This document shows, piece after piece, positions 33,362 through 41,900 of a DNA stretch of 64,000 nt. The notes beneath the pieces were generated by a model. That model searched no databases. It was not told the DNA's origin and saw only the letters and a list, made by a program, of their open reading frames with translations. How positions within the stretch are numbered: the stretch's first letter is position 1; every line of letters starts with the position of its first letter. The translations under genes were made by a program, and so were the position numbers. Location of the stretch: contig DASUNM010000015.1 in assembly GCA_036277115.1 (NCBI GenBank), positions 172,451 to 236,450 of the forward strand, given 5' to 3'. This DNA is from Pyrinomonadaceae bacterium (GTDB lineage: Bacteria > Acidobacteriota > Blastocatellia > Pyrinomonadales > Pyrinomonadaceae).

Positions 33362-34801
33362 TTAACTTGCGCCACGCGCGGTCACAATCGCAGGGATAGT
33401 CCGGAGCAGAATCGAGGCGTCGAGTTTCAAGGACCAGTGATCGATGTACTCCAAATCCAGCTCCATCCACTGTTCGAAAGAGAGATTGCTGCGACCTGAA
33501 ATCTGCCACAGGCATGTAAGTCCCGGCTTCACGCTGAACCGGCGTTTCTGCCAGGCGAGTTCCATACGCAGAGCATCACGCACCGACAACGGCCGCGGGC
33601 CGACGATGCTCATGTCGCCCATCAGCACGTTGATCAATTGCGGCAGCTCATCGATGCTCGTCTTGCGCAGCCAACGGCCAACCCGCGTAATCCTTGGGTC
33701 GTTGCGAATCTTGAAAATTGGACCGGACTTTTCGTTCAGGTGCTCAATTTCATTCATCCGCGCCTCGGCGTCGGCCCGCATGGTCCGGAACTTAAGCATG
33801 CGAAAGCGCCGCTTGTTCAGGCCAAATCGATCCTGAATAAAGAACACGGGCCCCTGCGATTCCAGTTTGATCGCAATCGCAACAATGACGAGCAGTGGCG
33901 ACAGAGTCGCAAGCAAGACTGTGCCGGCCACGACATCGATCAAACGCTTCGCTTCCGTGCGCCAACTAAAGGGCGGCACGCTGTGGAGCGAAATGATCGG
34001 GGCGCCATTCAGTTCGCCGGTCTGGGACCGCGCCAATTTCTGCGGAAACAAATCCGACAGCAGGTGCGTGGTGATTCCCTGCTCTTCCAGCAGTCCCACG
34101 GCCGCCTCGATTTCGCTGTATTGAGATTTGATCGGCAGGGCAATCGCCGCTTCGTCGATGACTTCGTTGGCCAGGATTAACGGCAAGTCGTCCAGCGTTC
34201 CCAACCAAATAGTCCCGGCAATTCGCTGATCCGCAAAAGAACGTTCGTTGTCTACGTAACCGATGAGTTTGTATCCGAGGTCGTGGCGCGCCTGCAGCCG
34301 CTCTCCGAATGTACGTCCGCGTAGTCCGCCGCCAACCAGCAGCAGTGACTTGGTGTTAAGGCCGCGGCGGCGCAACCTGCGCAGGTTCCAGCGCAGCAAC
34401 AGACGCATCGCGCCAATGACGGAAAAAGCGATGAGGCCGAATAGGACAACGGTGACGAGATTGATCGTCGGCCATTTCCCGGCTTGCGCGGCGACCAGCA
34501 GCGCCAGCGAACAAATCAGCACACCACGCGCGATCTCTTTCAGCTCGCGCGCTTGCGTGGTGAACCGGTGCGAGAGATACAGGCCCTGGACTGCGAACGC
34601 CAGATGCCAGGTGATCAGCAGACCAATCCCGAGCAAAGCGTTGCTCACCTTAATGCGTTCGGAAAGGTAATCAACCGCGAATTCGACGTTATTAGAAGGC
34701 GAGAAACGGAACACGATCGTCAGGCCCAGCGCCGACAGAACCAGCGCCAGGTCAGTGACCTTGAGCACAAAATTTGAAAGGACTCCGGATCGTGCCGTCA
34801 T
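33362..34801 (-). CDS. Polyprenyl glycosylphosphotransferase (WcaJ/PssY-type initiating enzyme)
   Basis: 479 residues from the ATG at 34801; the frame extends to 34828 but is interrupted by the flanking palindrome. N-terminal membrane helices (four, ~10-130) and a CoA-binding-like Rossmann segment ('LLLVGGGLRGRTFGERL') are followed by the fifth membrane segment and the bacterial sugar-transferase domain (~280-479: 'KRLIDVVAGTVLLATLSPLL', 'VFFIQDRFGLNKRRFRMLKFRTM', 'RKTSIDELPQLINVLMGDMSIVGPRP', 'GLTCLWQISGRS'). It starts each repeat unit by moving a sugar phosphate from a nucleotide sugar to undecaprenyl phosphate on the cytosolic side. The Asp/Glu active site ('SIDELPQ') is intact. Confidence 0.92.
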   Translation of the reverse strand: MTARSGVLSNFVLKVTDLALVLSALGLTIVFRFSPSNNVEFAVDYLSERIKVSNALLGIGLLITWHLAFAVQGLYLSHRFTTQARELKEIARGVLICSLALLVAAQAGKWPTINLVTVVLFGLIAFSVIGAMRLLLRWNLRRLRRRGLNTKSLLLVGGGLRGRTFGERLQARHDLGYKLIGYVDNERSFADQRIAGTIWLGTLDDLPLILANEVIDEAAIALPIKSQYSEIEAAVGLLEEQGITTHLLSDLFPQKLARSQTGELNGAPIISLHSVPPFSWRTEAKRLIDVVAGTVLLATLSPLLVIVAIAIKLESQGPVFFIQDRFGLNKRRFRMLKFRTMRADAEARMNEIEHLNEKSGPIFKIRNDPRITRVGRWLRKTSIDELPQLINVLMGDMSIVGPRPLSVRDALRMELAWQKRRFSVKPGLTCLWQISGRSNLSFEQWMELDLEYIDHWSLKLDASILLRTIPAIVTARGAS

Positions 34802-34804
34802 ATC

Positions 34805-34896
34805 TTTTGGAGTGCGGTGGCTGGACACCGCTTTCTTATTTTCTGGACCGGGCCGACTGGAGATGTGAAAGCGGCGCCAAGTCGCCGCACTCCAAA
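34805..34896. repeat. 92-nt inverted-repeat element between initiating transferase and export genes
   Basis: Outer arms TTTGGAGTGCGGTGG (34806-34820) and GTCGCCGCACTCCAAA (34881-34896) and inner arms CACCGCTTTC (34826-34835) and GAAAGCGGCG (34867-34876) form a long cruciform. It fills the gap exactly from 3 nt after the transferase ATG to the export-gene stop, so it looks inserted, and is typical of a dispersed MITE-like palindrome. Confidence 0.7.
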
Positions 34897-35559
34897 TCAG
34901 AATATCGGTGTCATGAATGCCGCGACGCTGGCCAGTTTCATGAATCGTTCAATCTTCGAAATCTTGTCGCGCGGGACGTAAACCATGTCGCCCGGTTGCA
35001 GCGTTAGATCGTTTTCCAAGTCGCTGGTGCGGCGGATGCTCTTCAGGTTCAGCAGCTTTACCTCAGCCATGTCCCCATTGATTTTTCGAAACACGACGAC
35101 CTGAGAGGATCGCGCGGTCTCTTTCATGCCTCCGGCCAGCATGATTGCCTGGATCGCGGTGACGCGTTCGCGCATTTCAATTTTTCCGGGCGTGGTAACT
35201 TCGCCGGCGACCACAAAGTAGGGTTTCTGAAATTCTTTCAGCACGATCGTCGCCACCGGTTCCCGCAAACGCGCGCTGGCGCGTCTCAGGATCGCCTGGC
35301 GCGTCTGTTCGATGGTGAGCCCGGCCACCTTCAGCTCGCCACCAATTTCGAGCGAGACATACCCGTCCGGTTGCACCGTCATGGTCTGATTGAATTCCGG
35401 CGAGTAACGAAACTGAACCTCGAGCACGTCACCGGGCTGTAAACGGTAGCGCTCCTCAGTCACCGTCGAGAGCCGCGGCGCCCGCGCGTCCTGCGCGTGA
35501 ATGACCACCGGCGCTGAAATGGCGATGGCCGCGACAATGGAGATGAAGAAAAGCCTCAT
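34897..35559 (-). CDS. Polysaccharide export protein (Wza-like, Poly_export + SLBB)
   Basis: The start is set at the ATG at 35559 because it opens a signal peptide ('MRLFFISIVAAIAISAPVVIHAQ'); the open frame to 35772 would make repeat DNA coding. About 220 residues. The Poly_export domain is ~45-125 ('YRLQPGDVLEVQFRYSPEFNQTMTVQPDGYVSLEIGGELKVAG'). The SLBB domain is ~130-215 ('PYFVVAGEVTTPGKIEMRERVTAIQAIMLAGG', then 'LQPGDMVYVPRDK'). It lacks the lipobox Cys and the C-terminal amphipathic helix of E. coli Wza, as in short export proteins of many phyla. It forms the outer-membrane or periplasmic export channel with the GumC-like partner. Confidence 0.88.
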   Translation of the reverse strand: MRLFFISIVAAIAISAPVVIHAQDARAPRLSTVTEERYRLQPGDVLEVQFRYSPEFNQTMTVQPDGYVSLEIGGELKVAGLTIEQTRQAILRRASARLREPVATIVLKEFQKPYFVVAGEVTTPGKIEMRERVTAIQAIMLAGGMKETARSSQVVVFRKINGDMAEVKLLNLKSIRRTSDLENDLTLQPGDMVYVPRDKISKIERFMKLASVAAFMTPIF

Positions 35560-35570
35560 GTGTCTAATCT

Positions 35571-35745
35571 TTCTCCCTCCCACTTCGAGAGAGGAACAGA
35601 ACCAATCAGAAGACTTGGGGAGAGGGTCTTGACGCGCGACGTAATTCCCTCTCCCCTGATCCCAAGCCCAGAAGAGCGAGGGAAACTGGTACGCGTATAA
35701 CCGAGTCTGCTTCTTGCTCCCTCTTTCTTTGGGAGAGGGACACGA
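35571..35745. repeat. CTCTCCC-family repeat cluster in the leader of the export gene
   Basis: GGGGAGAGGG (35617-35626) and CCCTCTCCCC (35647-35656) form a perfect 10-bp stem. A second hairpin, TCCCTCT (35718-35724) with AGAGGGA (35734-35740), follows. The block fills the gap of about 190 nt between the export and BY-kinase-like genes. The same motif family occurs at 14928-14957 and 62841-62868. Confidence 0.65.
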
Positions 35746-35750
35746 CTTGA

Positions 35751-36470
35751 TTACAAACGTCGATACAACCACTCCGGCACGGGATAGCGCCGTTTATTCA
35801 AAACGAATCCGAGGAATTTGCCCCCGGCCTGTTCGATGGTGCGTTGCGCATTGACGATTTGATCGCGGCGCGACCGCCCGGCCTCAACGACAATCACCAC
35901 TCCATCAACGTTTGAAGCCAGCACCGCGGCGTCACTGGATTCGTGCAGCGGGCCGCAATCAATCAGGATGTTGTCAAAGCTGACGCGGAGGGCGTCGACG
36001 GAATCGAGGCCCGTGTCCACTTCATCTTCCTGTTTGCCGATGCGCATCAAGTGCGAGCGCTGTGGAAGTTCCTGGTCGTCGTCACGGTGGCTTCCATTAC
36101 CATTCATGCGAAGCGACTTATTGGCAGGTAACATCCAGAGGTTCTCAACGTTGGTCGGATGACAGTTCCAGGGCATCTGCATGTAGTCTTCGACGCCCAG
36201 TGTTTGTAGACGCTCAGCAGAAATCACGAGCGTGCGCCTTCCGGTATAGCGGGCCATCTCAACCGCAAAGAGTTGCGTCACGTGCGACACGCCTTCGTTG
36301 CCGGACGCCGAGGTGAAGGCGATGGCCGCGCCACCGCGCAAGCCCTGCGAACTGTTCTTCAGGTTCGCGAGTAGCAGTTGCAGGTTGTGACGCCGTCCCT
36401 GTTTGTCGGAATTCGTGGTCGGCGCTTTGACCGGCAACATCGGCTCAATTATTTGCTCTTCAACTTGCAT
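35751..36470 (-). CDS. Degenerate BY-kinase/ParA-like exopolysaccharide protein
   Basis: A 239-residue protein with the fold pattern of CpsD/Wzc kinase domains: 'AIAFTSASGNEGVSHVTQLFAVEMARYTGRRTLVISAERL' at ~49-88, 'NILIDCGPLHESSDAAVLASNVDGVVIVVEAGRSRRDQI' at ~165-205, and 'FLGFVLNKRRYPVPEWLYRR' at the end. The Walker A equivalent 'SASGNEGVSH' lacks the invariant Gly-Lys-Ser, Walker A' lacks its Asp ('VISAERL'), and there is no C-terminal Tyr cluster. It is therefore probably not an active tyrosine kinase, though the Asp of 'LIDCGP' (Walker B) remains. It may act as a structural partner of the adjacent GumC-like protein. The start ATG lies in a repeat without a ribosome site; an ATG at 36440 is an alternative. 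Confidence 0.78.
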   Translation of the reverse strand: MQVEEQIIEPMLPVKAPTTNSDKQGRRHNLQLLLANLKNSSQGLRGGAAIAFTSASGNEGVSHVTQLFAVEMARYTGRRTLVISAERLQTLGVEDYMQMPWNCHPTNVENLWMLPANKSLRMNGNGSHRDDDQELPQRSHLMRIGKQEDEVDTGLDSVDALRVSFDNILIDCGPLHESSDAAVLASNVDGVVIVVEAGRSRRDQIVNAQRTIEQAGGKFLGFVLNKRRYPVPEWLYRRL

Positions 36471-36472
36471 AA

Positions 36473-36519
36473 GGTACGCACGCGTCTCGCGTGCTGGGTA
36501 CGCAGGCGTCCGCGCCTGC
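36473..36519. repeat. Two tandem hairpin units (GGTACGCA family)
   Basis: GGTACGCACGCGTCTCGCGTGC (36473-36494) and GGTACGCAGGCGTCCGCGCCTGC (36497-36519) are diverged tandem copies, each with a self-complementary core, between the GumC-like and BY-kinase-like genes. Confidence 0.7.
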
Positions 36520-36530
36520 TCTTCCAGTCA

Positions 36531-38090
36531 TCAAGCTTGCAGCTCGGCCCGCACTGGCTTGGTCTTCACCTGTCGCGCGCGCGACCCGCGCTGACTAATC
36601 ATCTTTCGTCCGTTCTCCGGCACAGTCGCTAACACTGGACCGCCGGTGAGCGCTTCAAGTTGCCGGGCCGAATGCACCTTGTCGTCGAGCAGCTCGGCCG
36701 TAATTACGCTGCCAATGCACAGGAATCCGGCGAGCACCGTGCCCAGTACCAGGTTCAACGGTCGATTCGGTGACGTCGGAAGCTGTGCCGGCGTGGGCGC
36801 TTCGGCAATTGAAACGTTCGTAATCTTTTGCCGGTCCAGTTCGTCGCCGATGCGCGACTCTTCGCGCTTCTTTGCGTAGAGCTGATAGTTGTCTTCCGCT
36901 TCCTTCACCTGTCGTTGCAGGTCGTTGTGCGTTGCCGTGTTCGACTCGAGCTGATCCAAAGCCGTCTGATACTGCTGTAATTGTCCCGACAGCGTTGTGC
37001 GCCGCGCCAGCGCCGCGCTTTGGTCCAGACGAGCGCGTGCCAACTCTGTCTCCAATGTTTGTCGCAGAGGATTCAGGCCAGTCGCTTCTTCGACCGCAGA
37101 TTTACCTTCGGCTTTCTCGAGCGCTTCGCGCGTGATGCGAATCTGTTCATCGACCTCGCGCACCAGGCGATCGTCAGGTTTGAATTTCGTCAGCAGCTGC
37201 GTGCGCCGGGTTTGCAGCTCAACCATCATCGTGTTCAGGCGTTCGGCGGAAAACTGGTTCGGCAGTGAACGGCTGCTCGTCACGACGCGCTCGGGCATCG
37301 AAGCCAACTGCTGTTCGACGCGCTTGATCTTTTGGGTCGCTTCGTTGACGGCGGCTTCGCTGGCCATCAGGCTCGCTTTCGCTTCAGCTGTCTTCTGAAG
37401 CGTCAGCTCTTTCTGCTGAGACAGCACGACCAGGTTGTTGCTCTGTTGAAATTCCGTGAACTTCTGTTCCGCCGCTTTCAAGATTCCTTCACGCTCATCG
37501 GCCTGAGTTTGAAAGAAATCGGTGGCGCCTTCGGGGTGATGCAGTTTTAAATGCTTTTCGAGATAGAGTTCGCCGACCCGCTTCAGCACTTTGGCCGAAA
37601 GCTCTGGAGAGTTCGACGCGTAAGAGACCGAGATGATGTTCGCCTTGCGCACCGGCGTGACCGTAAGATCTTTCGCCAACTGGTTGACGGCACTCTCAAC
37701 CCGCACAGTTTCTGCAGGTGGGGTGCGCGAGAACCAGCCGGGCTTCGCACTCGCCAGACCTGATTCTTTGACCACCTGCGTCAGAAGGTCTTTGCTGGTC
37801 AGCAGCTCAATTTCGGAATTGATTTGGTTTTCGGTGACTTCCCCGTCGGCCATCATGCTGGGCGCTTCGGAATGAGCGGCAGTGATGGCTACGTCCACGC
37901 GCTGGTTCTTTACCAGAATCTTCATGCGCGATTCGTATTTGTTGGGAAGGAGGAGGGTGACGACGACGGTGCCGATAAGGACCGTTAGAAAAGTTAGCAA
38001 AACGAGGCCTTTGCGCCGAAATAGCGCCGCCGCCCCGTCACGTAGAGAGATGTTCTGTCTGCCGACAGATGTCGTCAGTTCGCGCGTCAT
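36531..38090 (-). CDS. GumC/Wzz-type polysaccharide co-polymerase
   Basis: A 519-residue protein, ATG preceded by AAAGGAAG. It has an N-terminal Wzz domain with the first membrane helix (~28-50, 'GLVLLTFLTVLIGTVVVTLLL') and 'ISVSYASNSPELSAKVLKRVGELYL', a long helical/coiled-coil periplasmic region (~195-405), and the GNVR-like part plus second membrane helix near the C-terminus ('PTSPNRPLNLVLGTVLAGFLCIG', ~445-470). The short cytosolic tail ('LLDDKVHSARQLEALTGGPVLATVPENGRKM') is where a kinase domain would be fused in Wzc; here that part is the separate, degenerate downstream gene. It controls chain length and connects polymerase to exporter. Confidence 0.87.
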   Translation of the reverse strand: MTRELTTSVGRQNISLRDGAAALFRRKGLVLLTFLTVLIGTVVVTLLLPNKYESRMKILVKNQRVDVAITAAHSEAPSMMADGEVTENQINSEIELLTSKDLLTQVVKESGLASAKPGWFSRTPPAETVRVESAVNQLAKDLTVTPVRKANIISVSYASNSPELSAKVLKRVGELYLEKHLKLHHPEGATDFFQTQADEREGILKAAEQKFTEFQQSNNLVVLSQQKELTLQKTAEAKASLMASEAAVNEATQKIKRVEQQLASMPERVVTSSRSLPNQFSAERLNTMMVELQTRRTQLLTKFKPDDRLVREVDEQIRITREALEKAEGKSAVEEATGLNPLRQTLETELARARLDQSAALARRTTLSGQLQQYQTALDQLESNTATHNDLQRQVKEAEDNYQLYAKKREESRIGDELDRQKITNVSIAEAPTPAQLPTSPNRPLNLVLGTVLAGFLCIGSVITAELLDDKVHSARQLEALTGGPVLATVPENGRKMISQRGSRARQVKTKPVRAELQA

Positions 38091-38310
38091 AACTTAACTT
38101 CCTTTGAGTTAAAACGCTGAACCAGCTGGGATTTCCAAGGAAAAGGCGGGAAAGTGGGCGAGCAGCAATCAACAATTCGGAGGAAAGCCGGCCGTTGTTC
38201 TTCTTAGTTCACTGTGGCAGTGTAGGCGCGCGGTGAATCGCAGAATCGCAGGCCTGACCCCCTTTTGGTTCTCATGACTTCCTCAAAACGCATTGGATGC
38301 ACAAGACGCC

Positions 38311-38928
38311 TTAACGCGTGACTTGAATCCAGAGACGATTAGATGAAATCTCAGGCGCGTCTGCCCAAAGGGCAGGCAGGCTACGAAATTGTGGCGCCAC
38401 CAAATCTCTTTGGAGCCAGCTTTTATAAATGACTCGAAGTGAATATCGGCCGGGCGTAGGGAAGAATTCACTTACTTTGAGATTGACCGAGGTTCCGTAA
38501 AAGAACCCTTCATCCAAGGCAATCAGTATGGACGTATCGTCTTTGCTCGGCGGCGGCATCATCGCATCTGAAAGCATGGGCGCCGGAAGAGATTGCCCCT
38601 TCTCATTAGCAATCTCCAGTTTTAACCCACCGGCATATCCGGTCCAGAACATTCTCCTGTCAATGTAAACAGTCGCATCGCCATTGTTCACGAGCGAAGC
38701 ATGCAACGTAAGACCTTGCCGCCGCGAGTACTTCTGCTGATCAGTCGAGATGCGCAGATTCATCTGTCCGGCCACACTGGACTGATCGCTCGTTAGCCTG
38801 GGCCCGTTTCGATCCCCAAACATGCCTGACTGCAAAACGCCGGAACCCCTGGTCCCGCCGCTTACCCCAATCAAAATAACCAAAAAAATCGCGGACAGCT
38901 TAACACGCAAGAATTTCGCTGTAAGCAT
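38311..38928 (-). CDS. Exported Ig/BsuPI-like protein downstream of RHS gene (candidate immunity/inhibitor)
   Basis: A 205-residue protein with a Sec signal ('MLTAKFLRVKLSAIFLVILIGVSGG'), AGGAGG directly upstream, and a 13-nt gap after the RHS stop, so translation is probably coupled. Residues ~55-170 look like an all-beta Ig or BsuPI-like proteinase-inhibitor sandwich: 'MNLRISTDQQKYSRRQGLTLHASLVNNGDATVYID', 'GGLKLEIANEKGQSLPAP', 'DEGFFYGTSVNLKVSEFFPTPGRYSLRVIY'. There are no Cys outside the signal, and no catalytic motif. Position and export fit an immunity protein for the periplasmic or secreted zincin tip of the RHS protein; that role is inference. It could equally be a general surface protein. 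Confidence 0.65.
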   Translation of the reverse strand: MLTAKFLRVKLSAIFLVILIGVSGGTRGSGVLQSGMFGDRNGPRLTSDQSSVAGQMNLRISTDQQKYSRRQGLTLHASLVNNGDATVYIDRRMFWTGYAGGLKLEIANEKGQSLPAPMLSDAMMPPPSKDDTSILIALDEGFFYGTSVNLKVSEFFPTPGRYSLRVIYKSWLQRDLVAPQFRSLPALWADAPEISSNRLWIQVTR

Positions 38929-38941
38929 AGGCCTCCTCTTA

Positions 38942-41900
38942 CTAGTACTTCAATCCTTGTTCCATGTGTTTCTGCATTTTTGCTTTGTTCGCAGGCGTCA
39001 GGGCCATTTCACCTTGAAGATAAGTAGTCTCATACGGTTGGAACCCAACCTTATTACCTACACCTAATTGAATAGTGCGTGCAGACAGCTCATCCTTCCA
39101 AAGGTTCTTGCCGGAAAACTTTCCTTTATTCAGATGGTGCTGGCCTTCATGTGCGAACAAGGACGCGATCCACGCCGCCGAACTCCCTGGATCGAGAATG
39201 TACTTCACCGACAGAGTCATCCCATTACTACCGGTTGCACCAAGGTAAGTTTTTGATCCGACCACAGAAAAAACTGAAATGCGGCCAATCGCTTTCTTTT
39301 CGGCGGGTGTAAGTGTACTTGCGTTTGCGTTAATTAACGCGGCAGCGGCGGCTATTTTGTTGCTGACCTTCAGTTTGTTAGCAGCCGATATTCCCTTCGC
39401 ATAAGTGATCTTCACCGTCTTGCCGAGAACCGTAACGGACGTGAGGGGCTTTGCCGGCGCCGTGCCAGGCGCTTGCGCCGGCGCCTGCGCAGGAGCTTGC
39501 GAAGAACCTGACTGATCGGTCGGGTTCTCGGGCGGTGGAGGCAGTGGCGTTTCCTCGGAGGTAGTTCCACTCGTAGTTGCCGAGGTGCTGCCGGTTGAGT
39601 CGGATTGCTCCTCTTCTCCGCCCTCCTCCTCCTCGTCGCGGTCGGCAAAACCATTCATCCCGTTCTCGATAATGGTTCGGCCAGTCTCCGGTCCACCAAA
39701 GTTGTTTTCATTCGCCCAGATGTCCGTTACCGTCTGCCAGCTCATCGTGGCGTCCATCATCGTCATCAATCCGAGTGGATCGATTTTGTTGACGGGATCA
39801 TTTTCAACGTAGCTATACCGATTGAACGACTGTGGCGACGCGATACTCATGCTGTCACCGTAGGGGTCGGGCGCCGTCCAGCGGGCCGACAAGTTGTCGT
39901 ATTGGCGCCACAACGTGTGCGACATACCCGTCGCCTCGTCGTTCTCCATTCCGGCATACTTTTGTCGCACACTGTCGGGCTGAGAATAACCGCCTCCCGT
40001 GGAGCGCATGCCGACTCCGGCGGGCAGATCTTCGCCGAAGGGTGCATAGTCGTGTCGAGAAATTACGGTTCCCGTCGCATTGGTAATCGCCCGGGGCGAG
40101 TTCTGATGATCGCTTGTGACAAATTGAGTGCCACCGGTAACGACCGGGCCGTATTCGGCGACCAGCTTGCCGATGGCGTCATAGACCAGCACATTGGTCA
40201 ACATACCACCCGCTTGCGTGGCCACTCGCTGGCCGCCGGCATCGTAAACATTCACCACGGTCGTGGTGCCGTTAGTGCTTTGCTTTTGGCGATTATTGGC
40301 GTCGTATTGGAAGCTAAGATTGCGGAACTTGGAATCGATCGTAACGTTGCCGGCATCGTCGTATGTCAGTCCCGATGCGTAGCGGTTCGTGTTCTTATTG
40401 ATATCCGCATCTTCCGTCCAGATTTGTGTAAACGGATTACCGTTGTTCTGCGCTTGCTTCTGGTAACGGTTCCCAAAAACGTCGTATTCGTAGTTTGCCA
40501 GCCATACCTGCTGACCATTGTCACCGCGAAGTTCGCGCGCTGAAGACAAGCGCCCGAGCGAATCGTACGCAAAATTTTGTTGCCACTGTTTTTGCGTCGC
40601 AATGAAGCCTTCGATCCGCGCGATCTGGCCGGTGTTCTTCGTTTCGTCGACGATGTTCGTCGCGGGATTGTAAACGCCGTATTTGTAATCGTAGTGCTGA
40701 AGTTGGGTGCCATTTCGGGCGAGATCCATGCTCTGAATTTGCAAGCGCGAATTGTACGTAAAACTTTCGACCGCGCCGTTGCCCAGGGTTACTTGCTTCA
40801 ACAATCCCTGCGTCGTGGTGTAATCAAAGGCATTGGCGTAGATCATGGCGCCACTGGAAACCTGCGACAGGCGGGCGCCATCGTCAAACGCGTAGCTGAC
40901 CACTCTTCCGGACGGATACTTCTGGCTTGTAAGCGCTCCCTTGAGATTGTAAGTGTATTGATCCATCACGTAGGTCTGGTCACCCACCGTCTGCTGGCTA
41001 TAGCTGACGCGGCCTATCACATCGAACCTGTAGTTTTGCGCTGTTGCCGGAATCGATCCGACCGCCGCGGTCGACGCCTGCGTCAGCCGGCCCTTGTTGA
41101 AGTATCCGGTGGCCGGCTGGTCGTAAAAATTGCTGACCGTAGGCGTGCTGTCTGAGTAACTGACCTGGTAAATGCGGTTCAGATTGTCGTACCGAAACTC
41201 AGTGTGAATGTTGCGGGCGTCGTATCCGCTGGTAAGCAAACCTGCATAGGTAACGCCTCCGATGGTCTCGTCGTAAACCAGTTTGCGCGACCAGGCGCTG
41301 TTGCCGGTCAACGGATCTGAAGCAGTGTGCGTCCCTGCTTGTTCGACTTGACGCTCATGCGTGAGCCGGCCCAGCGCGTCATATTTGAAATAGCGATGCT
41401 GCACCGTTCCGCTGCCGGTACCCTGGGTGATGTGAATCAAAGCGCCCTGCGTGTCGTAGTCGTAATAGGTTGGCTGCGTCGGCGCTTCAATTGAACCCAA
41501 ACTGCCCCCCTGGTTCGGTTCATCAACGCGCACAATTCGGCCCAGCGCGTCCGTCTTCGTCCGTCTTTGCCGGCCGGCTTGATCGGTAACCGTCGTGTAG
41601 ATGCCCTGGTAATTGTTGAGAACTTGTGAAGCGTCGGGCAACGTCACGTAGTCCACACGTGACATCGCATCGTAGTGCGACACAGTCCAGTCGGTCGTAT
41701 GCGACAAATCGGCCACACCATTCAGTGTCGTGGTGCGATACGGATTTGAAACCTTCCAGACGCGCCCCATCTGATCGAAAATCGTGTCCGTGGCAATGTA
41801 GTTAGCACCGCCTTCACCGCCAAAACTTCGGCTGATGCGGCCCATTGGATCGACGAACTCATAGGCTTTCAAGACACGGGTGGCATCTTGCTGGGTTTCC

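Noticed and set aside
39605..40543. 312-codon plus-strand frame opposite the RHS gene
   Set aside because: It lies antisense to well-defined RHS repeats and has Arg/Val-rich shadow composition with no domain.
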